In this document: positions 1-7,674 of the stretch, piece by piece
Layout: each line of letters opens with the position of its first letter
Numbering within the stretch: position 1 is the first letter of the stretch
Source: SVTX01 sp045638125
GTDB lineage: Bacteria; Bacillota; Clostridia; Oscillospirales; CAG-272
Direction: 5' to 3'
Assembly (NCBI GenBank): GCA_045638125.1
Contig: JAZUAS010000033.1
Location: forward strand, 1 to 17,039
Length of the DNA stretch: 17,039 nucleotides
Notes under the pieces: generated by a model
Told to the model about the DNA's origin: nothing
What the model saw: only the letters and a program-made list of their open reading frames with translations
Databases searched by the model: none
Position numbers and translations under genes: made by a program

Positions 1-37
1 GCTATGATAGCTCTATTCAAAAAAGGAGGAGATAGAA

Positions 38-2431
38 ATGAAAAAATTGTTAGCTTGTCTTTTGGTGATGGCTATGATGCTGTCCTTCGCCGCTTGCGGT
101 GGCAGCGAGGACATCCGCGGCACCCAGGTGGACAACAATCCCACCCAGCCTGTAGACACCACCCCCGAGGACACCACCCCCGAGGACACCACTCCCGAGG
201 ACACCACTCCCGAGGATACCACCCCCGAGGATACCACCCCCGAGGACACACCCGATGCCGTTGTTATCGTTGATGAATATTTTCTTAGCGGAGAGTTGGT
301 TGCACAGAACGGAAAGAACGGCGCCAAGATTACCGTACTCGCTTATATTGAAAACGATACAAGCGCCTACTTTGAGCGTTTGGAAATTTACGATGGTCAA
401 ACACTCGTTTTAACGGATGACGAGTTTGAAGGCTTTTCCGAATATTACGACCTCAATTCCAAAACCGAATACACCATTAAGTTATACTACGCAAGCGAGG
501 ATCACGGTTATACGGGACGCGTAAAAGAGGTTAGCGTAACCACACCTGCTTACAAGTTGCCCGAGATTGATGTCTATGATTCGGAAAACAATGTAGTGGT
601 TGGCAAACACGCGCTGTTTAGCTTTAATATTGAAAAATACACGGATTTGAAATATTATGATGTCATTGTGCGTGGTTTTACGCAGGATGATGCATACTTT
701 GCTCCGTTTATCGTAGAGATGCTTGACGATCCCACATTGCTTAACAGATTGCAGAATGAATCCGACAAGCATTATATGCGTCCCGGAGGATACATTTGGG
801 AAGCACAACATTACATGAGCGTTTATACTGATTATTTACAAGCGTGGGAACATAAGGAGCGTATGGGATACTCGGATGACCGATGGAGAGAGATCGCCGC
901 TTCCGAAAAGCAGTACATTTATGAATTGAGCGTTGACAACGGCGGTTTGTTCGTTGCGAATGACGGGGACGTTGTCTATAATTACTATGCAGTTTTGCGT
1001 GATTGCTTCAACTACGAGGATCTGCGACTTGAGGTATATTTGAAATTTGATCTTAGTGACGGTACAGGTATCAAAGAGATCAAATTGAATACAGCCTACC
1101 CATATTTCCATGGGGCTGGTGATGAAAACTACGGTTTTGATATCGAAATAGACGAAAACGTTAAAAACGGTTACGTATTTACCGAAACGGATTATGACTA
1201 TAAGACACTTTACGTCCATAAACTCGCTTTGTATAAGGACGGCGAGTTTGTGTGTTACGTCCCCTTTGAAGCCAACGATATTACAAGCATCGACATGGAA
1301 GCTTGGCTTGAGGAATGGATTGAAAAGCTGAAATGCGAAATTCCCGATGCCGACGTACAAGAGATGATTGCAAAGGTTGGCGCGGAAGTAATTGGCGAGA
1401 TCTTGGGTGAGCTGTGGTTTGAAGAAGAGTTTGGCAACGATATCGTTGTGGACGGCAACGGTATGGCAGGTATCGTTAATGGCAACAAGCTCGGCAATCA
1501 GACAGAGCGTGAGCTATTGACGGCTTTGAGCTCCGTTGATGCCGATACGATGCTTTGGCTCTTCAAGGCAGAGACGCAGGAGAATAAAACTCTTGAATCC
1601 TTTATTGCAGAGAGCAGTAATGCAACCATCATCAGCGTATTGAATGATTTCAGAGATCAAATTGAGATCACAAGCCAAAACGCTTATGCGATTTATACGG
1701 CTATTGATAGCTTGTATGACGTTTCCGATCAGTTGAAGCGTGCTTACGAGAACTGTATCCGCGAAGAAAATGCCAATAAAGAAGTCACTGACCTTATTGA
1801 AGCGATTCAGGCAATATCCTTCAAATTCATTGCAGGAACGAACCTTGCCCCTGCCGGTGATTACGAGTTGCGTGTGCTTTACCGTTCGATCCTTGAAGAT
1901 TACAAGAATGAAGACGATATCAAGGGATATTCCGCGAAATATATCCGCATAAAGATGGATCTGGAAGCGCCCGAAAATATAAGACTTGAAGGCAGAAGAA
2001 TTCTTTGGGATGCTGTTGAGGGTGCAGACGAATACGTTGTTTATGTAAACGGCGAAAAGCGATTTACCAGAACGGAAACTTATTACGACAACCACGGAGA
2101 GATACAAAAGGGCGATAAGGTTGAAATTGTGGCTATCGGATACTACGCTTACGATAGCGAACCTTCTGACGAATATACCTTTATTCCTCCGCAATTAAGT
2201 AAGCCTACGGCAACGGTCAGCGGTCGCCGTGTTAGCTGGAATTCCGTTGAAAACGCAAGTAAATACGTTTACACGGTGAACGGACAACAGTATGAAACAT
2301 ATAGCACAAGCATTTCTGTTTATGAAAGCGGAACTGTTCGCATCAAGGCTGTTGACGAGAACGGAACCTACCTTGACAGCGAATGGACGAGTGTTACTGT
2401 AACAGTAGGCTCTCCTGATAAGGAAAAATAA
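38..2431 (+). CDS. Lipoprotein with TPEDT repeats and FN3-like modules
   Basis: Predicted secreted, membrane-anchored lipoprotein of 797 residues; function unknown. The N-terminus is a short basic and hydrophobic signal peptide ending in the lipobox FAAC, with the lipidated Cys at residue 20. A Thr/Pro/Glu/Asp-rich spacer of six TTPED units (about residues 41-70) follows and probably lifts the protein off the membrane. The next ~80 residues look like a beta-sandwich (IEIYDGQ-like strands, ending VSVTTPAYKLP). The middle (about 190-630) is mixed and unrecognised. Two tandem FN3-like units close the protein (about 641-716 and 719-790); both contain a GRR-x-x-W-x-x-VE-x-A-x-x-Y-V-x-x-VNG pattern. 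The start has an ideal AAAGGAGGA site 8-10 bases upstream. It is the first gene visible in the long run; upstream context is cut off. The repeats suggest adhesion or binding, which is inference. Confidence 0.9.
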   Translation: MKKLLACLLVMAMMLSFAACGGSEDIRGTQVDNNPTQPVDTTPEDTTPEDTTPEDTTPEDTTPEDTTPEDTPDAVVIVDEYFLSGELVAQNGKNGAKITVLAYIENDTSAYFERLEIYDGQTLVLTDDEFEGFSEYYDLNSKTEYTIKLYYASEDHGYTGRVKEVSVTTPAYKLPEIDVYDSENNVVVGKHALFSFNIEKYTDLKYYDVIVRGFTQDDAYFAPFIVEMLDDPTLLNRLQNESDKHYMRPGGYIWEAQHYMSVYTDYLQAWEHKERMGYSDDRWREIAASEKQYIYELSVDNGGLFVANDGDVVYNYYAVLRDCFNYEDLRLEVYLKFDLSDGTGIKEIKLNTAYPYFHGAGDENYGFDIEIDENVKNGYVFTETDYDYKTLYVHKLALYKDGEFVCYVPFEANDITSIDMEAWLEEWIEKLKCEIPDADVQEMIAKVGAEVIGEILGELWFEEEFGNDIVVDGNGMAGIVNGNKLGNQTERELLTALSSVDADTMLWLFKAETQENKTLESFIAESSNATIISVLNDFRDQIEITSQNAYAIYTAIDSLYDVSDQLKRAYENCIREENANKEVTDLIEAIQAISFKFIAGTNLAPAGDYELRVLYRSILEDYKNEDDIKGYSAKYIRIKMDLEAPENIRLEGRRILWDAVEGADEYVVYVNGEKRFTRTETYYDNHGEIQKGDKVEIVAIGYYAYDSEPSDEYTFIPPQLSKPTATVSGRRVSWNSVENASKYVYTVNGQQYETYSTSISVYESGTVRIKAVDENGTYLDSEWTSVTVTVGSPDKEK
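158..247 (+). repeat. 15-bp tandem repeat coding TTPED, six copies
   Basis: Six perfectly in-frame copies of ACCACCCCCGAGGAC, differing only at silent third positions (ACC/ACT and GAC/GAT). Each encodes Thr-Thr-Pro-Glu-Asp. The array lies just after the lipid-anchored Cys and forms an extended acidic stalk. The near-identity of the copies suggests recent expansion by slippage or recombination, so copy number may vary between strains. Confidence 0.95.
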
Positions 2432-2460
2432 GCCGATAACAAACACGTAAGGAGTCATCA

Positions 2461-2691
2461 ATGAGCAAATCAAAAAAGCTTCGCACCTTAATCAAACAAG
2501 CCAAAATGGGCAAGCCCTACGCTATGTATCAGCTCGGCATTTGCTATCAGCTTGGTCGTGAGCGTGCGCAGGATATAAACGAGGCGGCATCTTGGATCTC
2601 CTGCGCTGCCGAAGCTGGTTATGCCCCGGCAATCGAATGGATGAAGGATTACTACTTTGATGACGATGCCTGCGTTCAGGCAGAAGTATAA
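2461..2691 (+). CDS. Small Sel1-repeat protein
   Basis: A 76-residue protein built around one complete Sel1-like (SEL1 subfamily TPR) helical pair. The pattern is GKPYAMYQLGICYQLG (about residues 18-33), then DINEAASWISCAAEAGY (about 38-54) and APAIEWM, which matches the A-x-x-x-LG-x-x-Y ... A-x-x-W-x-x-x-AA-x-x-G consensus. Sel1 repeats mediate protein-protein contacts; no catalytic residues are visible. There is no signal peptide, so it should be cytoplasmic. The AAGGAG site 6-8 bases before the ATG is good. It sits 29 bp after the lipoprotein gene and just before the L7/L12-like gene, so it is probably co-transcribed. A single repeat is short for the family, so it may act as an adaptor or chaperone for a neighbour; this is inference. 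Confidence 0.85.
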   Translation: MSKSKKLRTLIKQAKMGKPYAMYQLGICYQLGRERAQDINEAASWISCAAEAGYAPAIEWMKDYYFDDDACVQAEV

Positions 2692-2706
2692 GAGAGGTAA
2701 ATGGTA

Positions 2707-3195
2707 ATGGCTAATAATGAATTTAGCGTTATTTTAGAGAAGGTTGGAAATCAACCGTTAAAAACAACTAAAATATTATGTCAAGTATTGGGGCTTGGAC
2801 TCGCCGCCGCGAAAGCGATGGTGGATAAAGTGCCTACAACCGTGGCAACGGGAATTGATTGTGATAAAGCTCTCGCGCTGAGAGATGAATTAGAAGCTAT
2901 CGGAAACACCGTGTCTATACCCGGCATGGCAATCAAATTGGAAACTCCTGCCAAGATCAAAAAAGCTACCGAGCCTAAGAAAGCAACGGCGAAAAAGTCC
3001 GCTCCTACTCCGCTGACAGTAGCTACACCTTCCAATGATGATTTTGATGCCATCTTTGGTGGCAGTACAGCAAAAAAGACTGTGTCTCCGGCAAAAACCA
3101 AGGATAGTGCAAAATCTACACCCAAGGCAAAGGCAGATAAGATTTCCGCAGCCCCTAATGATGAGTTTGACGCTATCTTCGGTAAGGGTAAATAA
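2707..3195 (+). CDS. L7/L12 C-terminal-domain-like protein with two DFDAIFG motifs
   Basis: Residues 5-72 look like the C-terminal domain of ribosomal protein L7/L12. The signature is F-S-V-I-L-x-x-V-G, then K-x-x-K-I-L-x-x-V-L-G-L-G-L-x-x-A-K-x-M-V-D-x-V-P, ending in L-x-x-I-G-N-T-V. In the ribosome this fold recruits translational GTPases. Here it is N-terminal and lacks the L7/L12 dimerisation domain, so this is not the ribosomal protein. A Lys/Ala/Thr/Pro-rich, probably disordered tail follows. It carries two copies of a short motif, ND(D/E)FDAIFG, at about residues 110-117 and 151-159, the second at the C-terminus. The ATG at 2707 is preferred because AGAGAGG ends 9 bases before it; the ATG at 2701 would leave only 3 bases. 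Function unknown; the tail motifs look like peptide ligands for a partner. Confidence 0.85.
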   Translation: MANNEFSVILEKVGNQPLKTTKILCQVLGLGLAAAKAMVDKVPTTVATGIDCDKALALRDELEAIGNTVSIPGMAIKLETPAKIKKATEPKKATAKKSAPTPLTVATPSNDDFDAIFGGSTAKKTVSPAKTKDSAKSTPKAKADKISAAPNDEFDAIFGKGK

Positions 3196-3217
3196 ATAAG
3201 ATTAAGAGGGAGTAACT

Positions 3218-4531
3218 ATGAAACCGGAAATTGCATTAAAACTTCAATATCTTTTAGATAAATATACGAGAGAGCAGATCGAAACGATTCGTGATGAGTG
3301 GATCGCCGCTTACCGCGAAATAGCGGAGAGCGATTCTTCCAAAGAAGAGCTATGCGATTCTCTTACCGACCGTATCAACCGTGCCGCTGAGTTGTTCATC
3401 CGCCGTCATATAGAGCCTGTGGTCTCTGACGCTATAAGTCACGATGACTATTATTACGAGTGGCTGGACGAGGTTAAAAAGGAAGAAGACGACAGTCTTG
3501 ACGGGGATTTTCCTTTGGGAAATGAAGCGGATATGAAGCTCGCGTACTCCTTCTTTTCAATCAAAGAGCTTGCCTTGTTACAAACGGGACTTTCCGAGCA
3601 GATCGAACCCGAGCTGGTTTTTTTCGGCTTTGGTCACGGAAATGAAAAGGTAGTGAAAAATTCCGCGCGAAAGGGTATTTTGGCAGATTTAAGGGGATCG
3701 ACAGAGGAAGCGGTGGAGTATTATACCACGCATTGCAACCACAGCAGATACCCCGATGATTACGTTCGTATGCGCCTCGATGCGATTAAAGATAAATCGG
3801 ATTTTGAAAGCGTCTCCAAATTTTTGACTAAACTGGCTGCCGAATACAAAGAAAAAGAGACGAGCATTCGTTTTCTCCAATATGAATTCCGCTCCTATAG
3901 ATTTATACATAGAGTGGCAAAAACCGAGGAAGAAATAGCAGTTTTGAAAAAATGCGGAGAGCAAATTTTAGATTGCTACCAAAGAGAGCTCGAAAGAACC
4001 TACAGAAGAATCGAAGCGTACCAAAAGCGCGGTGTCACGGATTTTGCTGCCGTTGAATCTTGGATGCTTACACTTGATGAAAACGGAAATTTTGTCAGAG
4101 CATCAATCGAGGGCATTGATGAAAAAGGAACCCCGATTTATGGCGGTAACCTCACGGCAGTCGATGCCTCTGTTGAAAAAAAGTTGATAATGAATAGCCG
4201 TAACGAGCTGAAGGAAAAATTAAAGGAATTTGAGCTGACTCCTGCCGAACAAAAGGTATGGTTTGATGATAACCCCGATCTATATGAATTGCAAAGGGCG
4301 GCACAAGGCTTAAAGCAAAGAGGACCTCTTTACGGCAATGGCAATCCCACTTTTCGTTCCGATCTTAGCGGTCTGTCGGGAGGACAGTTGGATGCGGCAG
4401 CATGGCAAAACTATGCCATTGCAAACGGGCTGGTTCCTCCCCACATCAATTACGACGATTCCCTTGACGAACTGATCAATCGACTTCAGAAGTTCCTTGA
4501 ATTGTACGAAAATGTAATGCGCATCGTCTGA
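3218..4531 (+). CDS. Unknown helical protein, 437 residues
   Basis: Not recognised. No signal peptide, membrane segment or zinc motif is visible, so it is probably cytoplasmic. The first ~75 residues and about residues 180-270 are charged, Leu/Glu/Lys/Arg-rich and predicted helical, the latter possibly coiled-coil (the ELERTYRRIEAYQKRG segment). About residues 275-320 look like a small beta module (WMLTLDENGNFVRASIEG). The C-terminal ~60 residues hold a Gly/Ser/Asn-rich loop (GPLYGNGNPTFRSDLSGLSG) and a final helix. The start is supported by GAGGGAG 6-8 bases upstream. It lies 22 bp after the L7/L12-like gene and 25 bp before a zinc-ribbon gene, so it is part of the same transcript. Codon use resembles its neighbours. 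A scaffold or regulatory role is possible, but the sequence does not show one. Confidence 0.8.
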   Translation: MKPEIALKLQYLLDKYTREQIETIRDEWIAAYREIAESDSSKEELCDSLTDRINRAAELFIRRHIEPVVSDAISHDDYYYEWLDEVKKEEDDSLDGDFPLGNEADMKLAYSFFSIKELALLQTGLSEQIEPELVFFGFGHGNEKVVKNSARKGILADLRGSTEEAVEYYTTHCNHSRYPDDYVRMRLDAIKDKSDFESVSKFLTKLAAEYKEKETSIRFLQYEFRSYRFIHRVAKTEEEIAVLKKCGEQILDCYQRELERTYRRIEAYQKRGVTDFAAVESWMLTLDENGNFVRASIEGIDEKGTPIYGGNLTAVDASVEKKLIMNSRNELKEKLKEFELTPAEQKVWFDDNPDLYELQRAAQGLKQRGPLYGNGNPTFRSDLSGLSGGQLDAAAWQNYAIANGLVPPHINYDDSLDELINRLQKFLELYENVMRIV

Positions 4532-4556
4532 CAGATCACAAAAGGAGGCGTCGAAA

Positions 4557-5426
4557 GTGAAATTAAAGTGTCCCTTTTGCGGATCACACCGCACCGAAAC
4601 GGTTGGCGGTGATAATGGAAATCCCTTTGACCGACGCCCCGAAAAATCGGTGTGCCTCGATTGCGGAAGAGCTGTTAGTGCGGGAGTGGGAGTCGAAGAT
4701 CTGCTCAAACACATAGATTTATCAAACGGGAGAAGAATTATGGATAAACCTTGTATAACAATTATTCGTATGTACGAAACCTTCGGCGGTTCGGGCAAGT
4801 CCGCCTATCGCACCGATATCAGAAAGGGCAAAATTCCTTATGCCGAGATGGAAAAGCTGTATGCACAAGCCCCATCGGATAGCAGCTTTGAAATCGTTGA
4901 CGTAACCGATGATACCGTTTCCTTTGTCGTTGACGGCTCTTATCTTGACAGCGGAAAGGATGAAATCCATACTTTGCCGCTCCGTGGTGGCGTTGCCATC
5001 TTCAAGATAGTCGAAGAACGGAGAGACGAAATTGAGGGAGATTCCTTTACCTATGAGGTCAGCCATATCATGAAGGTGTGCACCTCCAAACGAATATTGA
5101 ACGTGTACGCCAAGGTTACAAAGCAAACCGAAAACGGTGAGAAAAGCGAGCTGATGTATAAAATGCTTCCGTATGCTCCCGGCGACTATGATCTCGGTAG
5201 TGAGTATCCGTTCTCCAAAAACGTATATACCGGTCCCGACACGGGATACTCGTTCAGATGGTTATACGTTGACGATGATATGCGTATACGCTATCTTGAC
5301 GAGGACTACCGTCCTGCTATAAATGCCGAAAAAGGACTCGGGTTTATTCGTAAGTTTGGAAACGAAACTATTACGATCAACGTAAAGGAAGAACCTTGGT
5401 CACCGGTTCTTAGTGATTTTATTTAA
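4557..5426 (+). CDS. Zinc-ribbon protein with unknown beta-rich domain
   Basis: A 289-residue cytoplasmic protein. The N-terminus is a zinc ribbon with CPFCG (Cys 5 and 8) and CLDCG (Cys 33 and 36), the arrangement of the short ribbons used for nucleic acid or protein binding. The rest is unrecognised. About residues 66-175 look beta-rich, with an F-E-I-V-D-V-x-x-D-T-V-S-F core that resembles segments of two other proteins in this run (ending at 7101 and 11685). About residues 176-289 form another mixed domain rich in Tyr/Asp. The GTG start has AAAGGAGG 9-10 bases upstream and is the only start that keeps the ribbon. A second good initiation site lies in frame at Met 62, so a ribbon-less short form is possible. 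Role unknown. Confidence 0.82.
   Translation: MKLKCPFCGSHRTETVGGDNGNPFDRRPEKSVCLDCGRAVSAGVGVEDLLKHIDLSNGRRIMDKPCITIIRMYETFGGSGKSAYRTDIRKGKIPYAEMEKLYAQAPSDSSFEIVDVTDDTVSFVVDGSYLDSGKDEIHTLPLRGGVAIFKIVEERRDEIEGDSFTYEVSHIMKVCTSKRILNVYAKVTKQTENGEKSELMYKMLPYAPGDYDLGSEYPFSKNVYTGPDTGYSFRWLYVDDDMRIRYLDEDYRPAINAEKGLGFIRKFGNETITINVKEEPWSPVLSDFI
4728..4742 (+). promoter_or_regulatory. Possible internal ribosome binding site and ATG
   Basis: GGGAGAAG lies 4-7 bases before an in-frame ATG at 4740, exactly at the junction between the zinc ribbon and the beta-rich domain of the enclosing gene. Translation from here would give a 228-residue protein without the ribbon. The arrangement looks like a former separate gene fused to an upstream ribbon, or a programmed two-product gene. 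This is inference. Confidence 0.35.
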
Positions 5427-5439
5427 GGAGGATTTTATA

Positions 5440-6081
5440 ATGGATATTATTTGGGCAATCAGAGAGCTCTGCAAAGGTGATAAGGGCTTTGAAAATATGT
5501 TTGACAAATCAAAGAGCGGCGGTAAGCTCGCAAAGCTTACAGGTGGCGACCGCGACGCCGAGATTTTTGAGGCGCTTCTTTACGGCGGTGCAAGAGAGAC
5601 ACTTGTTGAAATGATCAACGATGCGTACAATTTCAAGCAGTACGCGGTAGAGGCACACGGACTTCTTGTGAAGGATGGATTGAGTGTATTTGATGCAAAG
5701 AGAGCGCTTGAAATATTCTTCATCGCTTTTGGATTCCCCGGATACAGAACGATTGAGACGATGGAAACCATAATTGACGAGCAACCGTCCTACAAAACGG
5801 TATACGAGGGCGAAGTAAAGGACGGCAAGGAGCACGGCGTCGGAGTTCGTAATTTCTACTATGAGGGCAAATGGACAAACCTTGACGAGTGCGTTTGGAT
5901 CGACGGCGTTATGTGCGGCTATGACTACGCCAAGGAGCTTGAATTCGGCGCGTTTGAAGACCAAAAGATCGGTTTTGTCGTAAACGATAACTTTGTGGGC
6001 AATATAAGAGTCATTCCTGCGGGAGATTACGAGCCCTTTGAAGATAAAGTAAAAAAGTTTAGTGTTAAAAGTGTTAAATAA
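5440..6081 (+). CDS. MORN-motif protein with helical N-terminal domain
   Basis: A 213-residue cytoplasmic protein. The first ~100 residues look helical, ending in a segment of the form GLLVKDGLS-x-x-x-A-x-x-A-L-E-I-F-F-I-A-F-G. This resembles small helical domains of the pattern L-x-x-x-x-L-x-x-x-x-A-x-x-A-V-x-x-W-x-x-ALG seen in multidomain bacterial proteins (resemblance only). One clear MORN unit follows, V-YEGE-V-KDGKEHGVGV (about 121-136), and a second weak one, YYEGKW (140-145). MORN repeats form beta-hairpin scaffolds and often bind lipids or proteins. The C-terminal ~65 residues are unrecognised. The ATG at 5440 is chosen because AAGGAGG is 7-9 bases upstream; an earlier start at 5413 has no site and would overlap the previous gene. 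A larger MORN protein lies further down the run. Confidence 0.82.
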   Translation: MDIIWAIRELCKGDKGFENMFDKSKSGGKLAKLTGGDRDAEIFEALLYGGARETLVEMINDAYNFKQYAVEAHGLLVKDGLSVFDAKRALEIFFIAFGFPGYRTIETMETIIDEQPSYKTVYEGEVKDGKEHGVGVRNFYYEGKWTNLDECVWIDGVMCGYDYAKELEFGAFEDQKIGFVVNDNFVGNIRVIPAGDYEPFEDKVKKFSVKSVK

Positions 6082-6259
6082 GAAAATTAAATGCCCAAAA
6101 TGCGGAAGTGAAAACGTTGTTTGTTTGGATGGCAGAGGCGCTGTTTCAAAGTATGGTAACAACGTAATGATCGATATTGCCCCCGATATGTGGCAATGCA
6201 CGGACTGCAAGGAAAGCTTTAGAATAAATTACACGGAGGAATTACTATGGATACCATAA
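6062..6259 (+). CDS. Small zinc-ribbon protein
   Basis: A 65-residue protein with two Cys pairs, CPKCG (Cys 11 and 14) and QCTDCK (Cys 46 and 49), spaced as in a zinc ribbon. It is probably a cytoplasmic nucleic acid- or protein-binding module. The start is uncertain. The GTG at 6062 or the in-frame GTG at 6071 are both possible, and neither has a clear ribosome binding site. The gene overlaps the end of the upstream MORN gene by up to 20 bp and its own stop overlaps the next start, so translation is probably coupled. Despite the weak start, the intact ribbon and tight packing argue that it is real. It echoes the ribbon at the front of the gene starting at 4557. Function unknown. Confidence 0.7.
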   Translation: MLKVLNKKIKCPKCGSENVVCLDGRGAVSKYGNNVMIDIAPDMWQCTDCKESFRINYTEELLWIP

Positions 6260-6747
6260 AAAACGATCGATTCGATCTTAATGCTTTAGCAGAGGACGTA
6301 GCAAACCGTCCCGCACCGCAAGGCTGCGAAGAAATCGCACGGCTTTTCACGAACCTACCGCTTTGGAGTTCCTTTATCAACACGTCACCAAAGCCCGAGC
6401 AAAAGCGCGCACTTGCGTTGTTAAAGGAAAAGGAAGTCTCTCCCACGGCGGAGGAGATTCTATTTATGGCGGATATCGCCTGCGGTAAGTATCACAGGAT
6501 CCGCAGGGACAGAGAGTGTGGCTTCAGTAATTTCGAATCAGAAAAGGCACATGAGCTTTACAGACAGTATTACGATCTGACGGGAAATGAGGAGATAAAA
6601 TATATTCTCGATAACTTCGAAAGCTTTACAAAGCTCTGCCTTCACAACCTTTTTGAAAGACAAAGAGATGACGATCTTGCGCCTTATAAGCAGAATTCAA
6701 CTCCGTCAACCTCGCGCGATCCCGACAGCGATGAATGGAAAAAGTGA
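6247..6747 (+). CDS. Unknown protein, 166 residues
   Basis: Not recognised. It is a soluble, probably all-helical protein with no signal peptide, Cys pairs or known catalytic motif. Visible segments are an N-terminal helix (NALAEDVANRP), a PLWSSFINTSPKPEQKRALALLKEKEVSPTA-type region split by prolines, a charged CGKYHRIRRDREC segment (about 78-90), two further helices, and a polar tail rich in Ser, Thr, Pro and Asp. The ATG has a good ACGGAGGA site 6-8 bases upstream that lies inside the end of the preceding zinc-ribbon gene. The following gene starts 12 bp after its stop. Codon use matches the rest of the run. Probably co-expressed with the neighbouring small proteins; no function can be assigned. 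Confidence 0.78.
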   Translation: MDTIKNDRFDLNALAEDVANRPAPQGCEEIARLFTNLPLWSSFINTSPKPEQKRALALLKEKEVSPTAEEILFMADIACGKYHRIRRDRECGFSNFESEKAHELYRQYYDLTGNEEIKYILDNFESFTKLCLHNLFERQRDDDLAPYKQNSTPSTSRDPDSDEWKK

Positions 6748-6759
6748 GGATGAACTACT

Positions 6760-7101
6760 ATGAAACTTAAGGTTAAAAGATTCAGCGATATGGGTGCACG
6801 AACGCCCTCGTCGGGCATCTTCGGTGAGACCGTCGAGATAGAACCGAAGGTGGGCGAGTATAGCACAGTAGAGATGTTCGGTATTTTCCATGCCTTCCGC
6901 AGCTTTAAGATTCTGTCGGTGGAAGAAAACGGCGTTACGATATCGGCGGTTTCTCAAGTTGACGGAGTGGTGACCGAGCATGAGCCGCAATGGCTGCGAA
7001 AAGGCGGTTTCATTGGCTTTGAGGATAGCTGTCGCTGTACAAGTGATGACGGCCCGTCTTGGACGGCAAGCGACGACTTGAACTTTGAACTCATCGAATA
7101 G
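6760..7101 (+). CDS. Unknown small beta-rich protein, 113 residues
   Basis: Not recognised. A soluble protein that looks beta-rich, with alternating hydrophobic stretches: TVEIEPKVG (24-32), SFKILSVEENGVTISAV (48-64), and a C-terminal NFELIE strand. The FKILSV-x-x-NGVTI segment resembles FEIVDV-x-x-DTVSF in the protein starting at 4557 and IEIRSV-x-x-x-GDTV in the one ending at 11685, suggesting a shared small fold. Two Cys (CRC, 91-93) are close together but do not form a clear zinc site. The ribosome binding site is GAGGATG 6-8 bases before the ATG. It lies between an unknown helical gene and the DUF1963-like gene with minimal gaps. Possibly an accessory or immunity-like protein, but nothing in the sequence proves it. 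Confidence 0.75.
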   Translation: MKLKVKRFSDMGARTPSSGIFGETVEIEPKVGEYSTVEMFGIFHAFRSFKILSVEENGVTISAVSQVDGVVTEHEPQWLRKGGFIGFEDSCRCTSDDGPSWTASDDLNFELIE

Positions 7102-7113
7102 TGGGTGATGCGT

Positions 7114-7674
7114 ATGGGAAAGGCAATTAAGATTACAGTCAAAAAAGCTCCCGAGAACTATGACCTCGGAGCAAGTAAGTTTTTCGGAACCCCCACCGTT
7201 CCCCTTGCGTGGAATGGAGATTTCTACGATGACGAGCTGTTTTTCTGTCAGATAAAGCTATCCGATATAGCTCATCTTGACACGGAAAACAGACTGCCGC
7301 ACACGGGTTATCTTTATATTTTCCTACACACCGAGGACGGAAAATACCATCTTGACGCGGACGTGCGGTATCACGACGGCGAGCCCGAGCTTGCAATCGA
7401 CGACTTCAACGCCGAGGTGGATGAGTATGAGAAATACACAGAAGCGTACTTAATGGAGTTTTCTGAGGCAGACGAAGATGAGATCTGCACGAAGCTTTTT
7501 GGAAACCCAAGTGATTGGAATTATGCCGACCCACCTCCCAAGCTTCTATTTCAGTACGATCCCCTCGACAACGAGATGGATTTCCTTGACACCCTCGACG
7601 GATTCGTTTACTTCTTCTTCGGTGAAGATGAAAAAGACTTTGAAAAAATTACTCTGATGGAGGAATATACATAA
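7114..7674 (+). CDS. DUF1963 (YwqG-like) protein
   Basis: A 186-residue cytoplasmic protein with the pattern of the DUF1963/YwqG family. It has SKFFGTPTVPLAW (21-33), FCQIKLSDIAHLD ... LP-x-x-GYLYIFL (44-71), a KLFGNPSDWNY loop (127-137), LLFQYDP (144-150), and GFVYFFF near the end (163-169). The family is widespread in Firmicutes, often in clusters with small unknown proteins; its biochemical role is not established. Three starts are in frame (GTG 7105, ATG 7108, ATG 7114). The ATG at 7114 is chosen because GGTGAT, which matches the extended anti-Shine-Dalgarno, lies 4 bases before it. The stop codon overlaps the next ATG by one base (TAATG), so translation of the downstream lipoprotein is probably coupled. 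Confidence 0.82.
   Translation: MGKAIKITVKKAPENYDLGASKFFGTPTVPLAWNGDFYDDELFFCQIKLSDIAHLDTENRLPHTGYLYIFLHTEDGKYHLDADVRYHDGEPELAIDDFNAEVDEYEKYTEAYLMEFSEADEDEICTKLFGNPSDWNYADPPPKLLFQYDPLDNEMDFLDTLDGFVYFFFGEDEKDFEKITLMEEYT

Noticed and set aside
158..247. CRISPR-like array
   Set aside because: The repeats are contiguous, 15 bp and coding, with no spacers; no cas genes are present.
13..400. Minus-strand reading frames over the TTPED repeats, giving Val/Ser/Gly-rich proteins
   Set aside because: They only mirror the tandem repeat, have no ribosome binding site and lie inside a convincing lipoprotein gene.
836..1360. Minus-strand 174-codon frame opposite the lipoprotein
   Set aside because: No ribosome binding site, no recognisable domain, and fully covered by a supported gene on the other strand.
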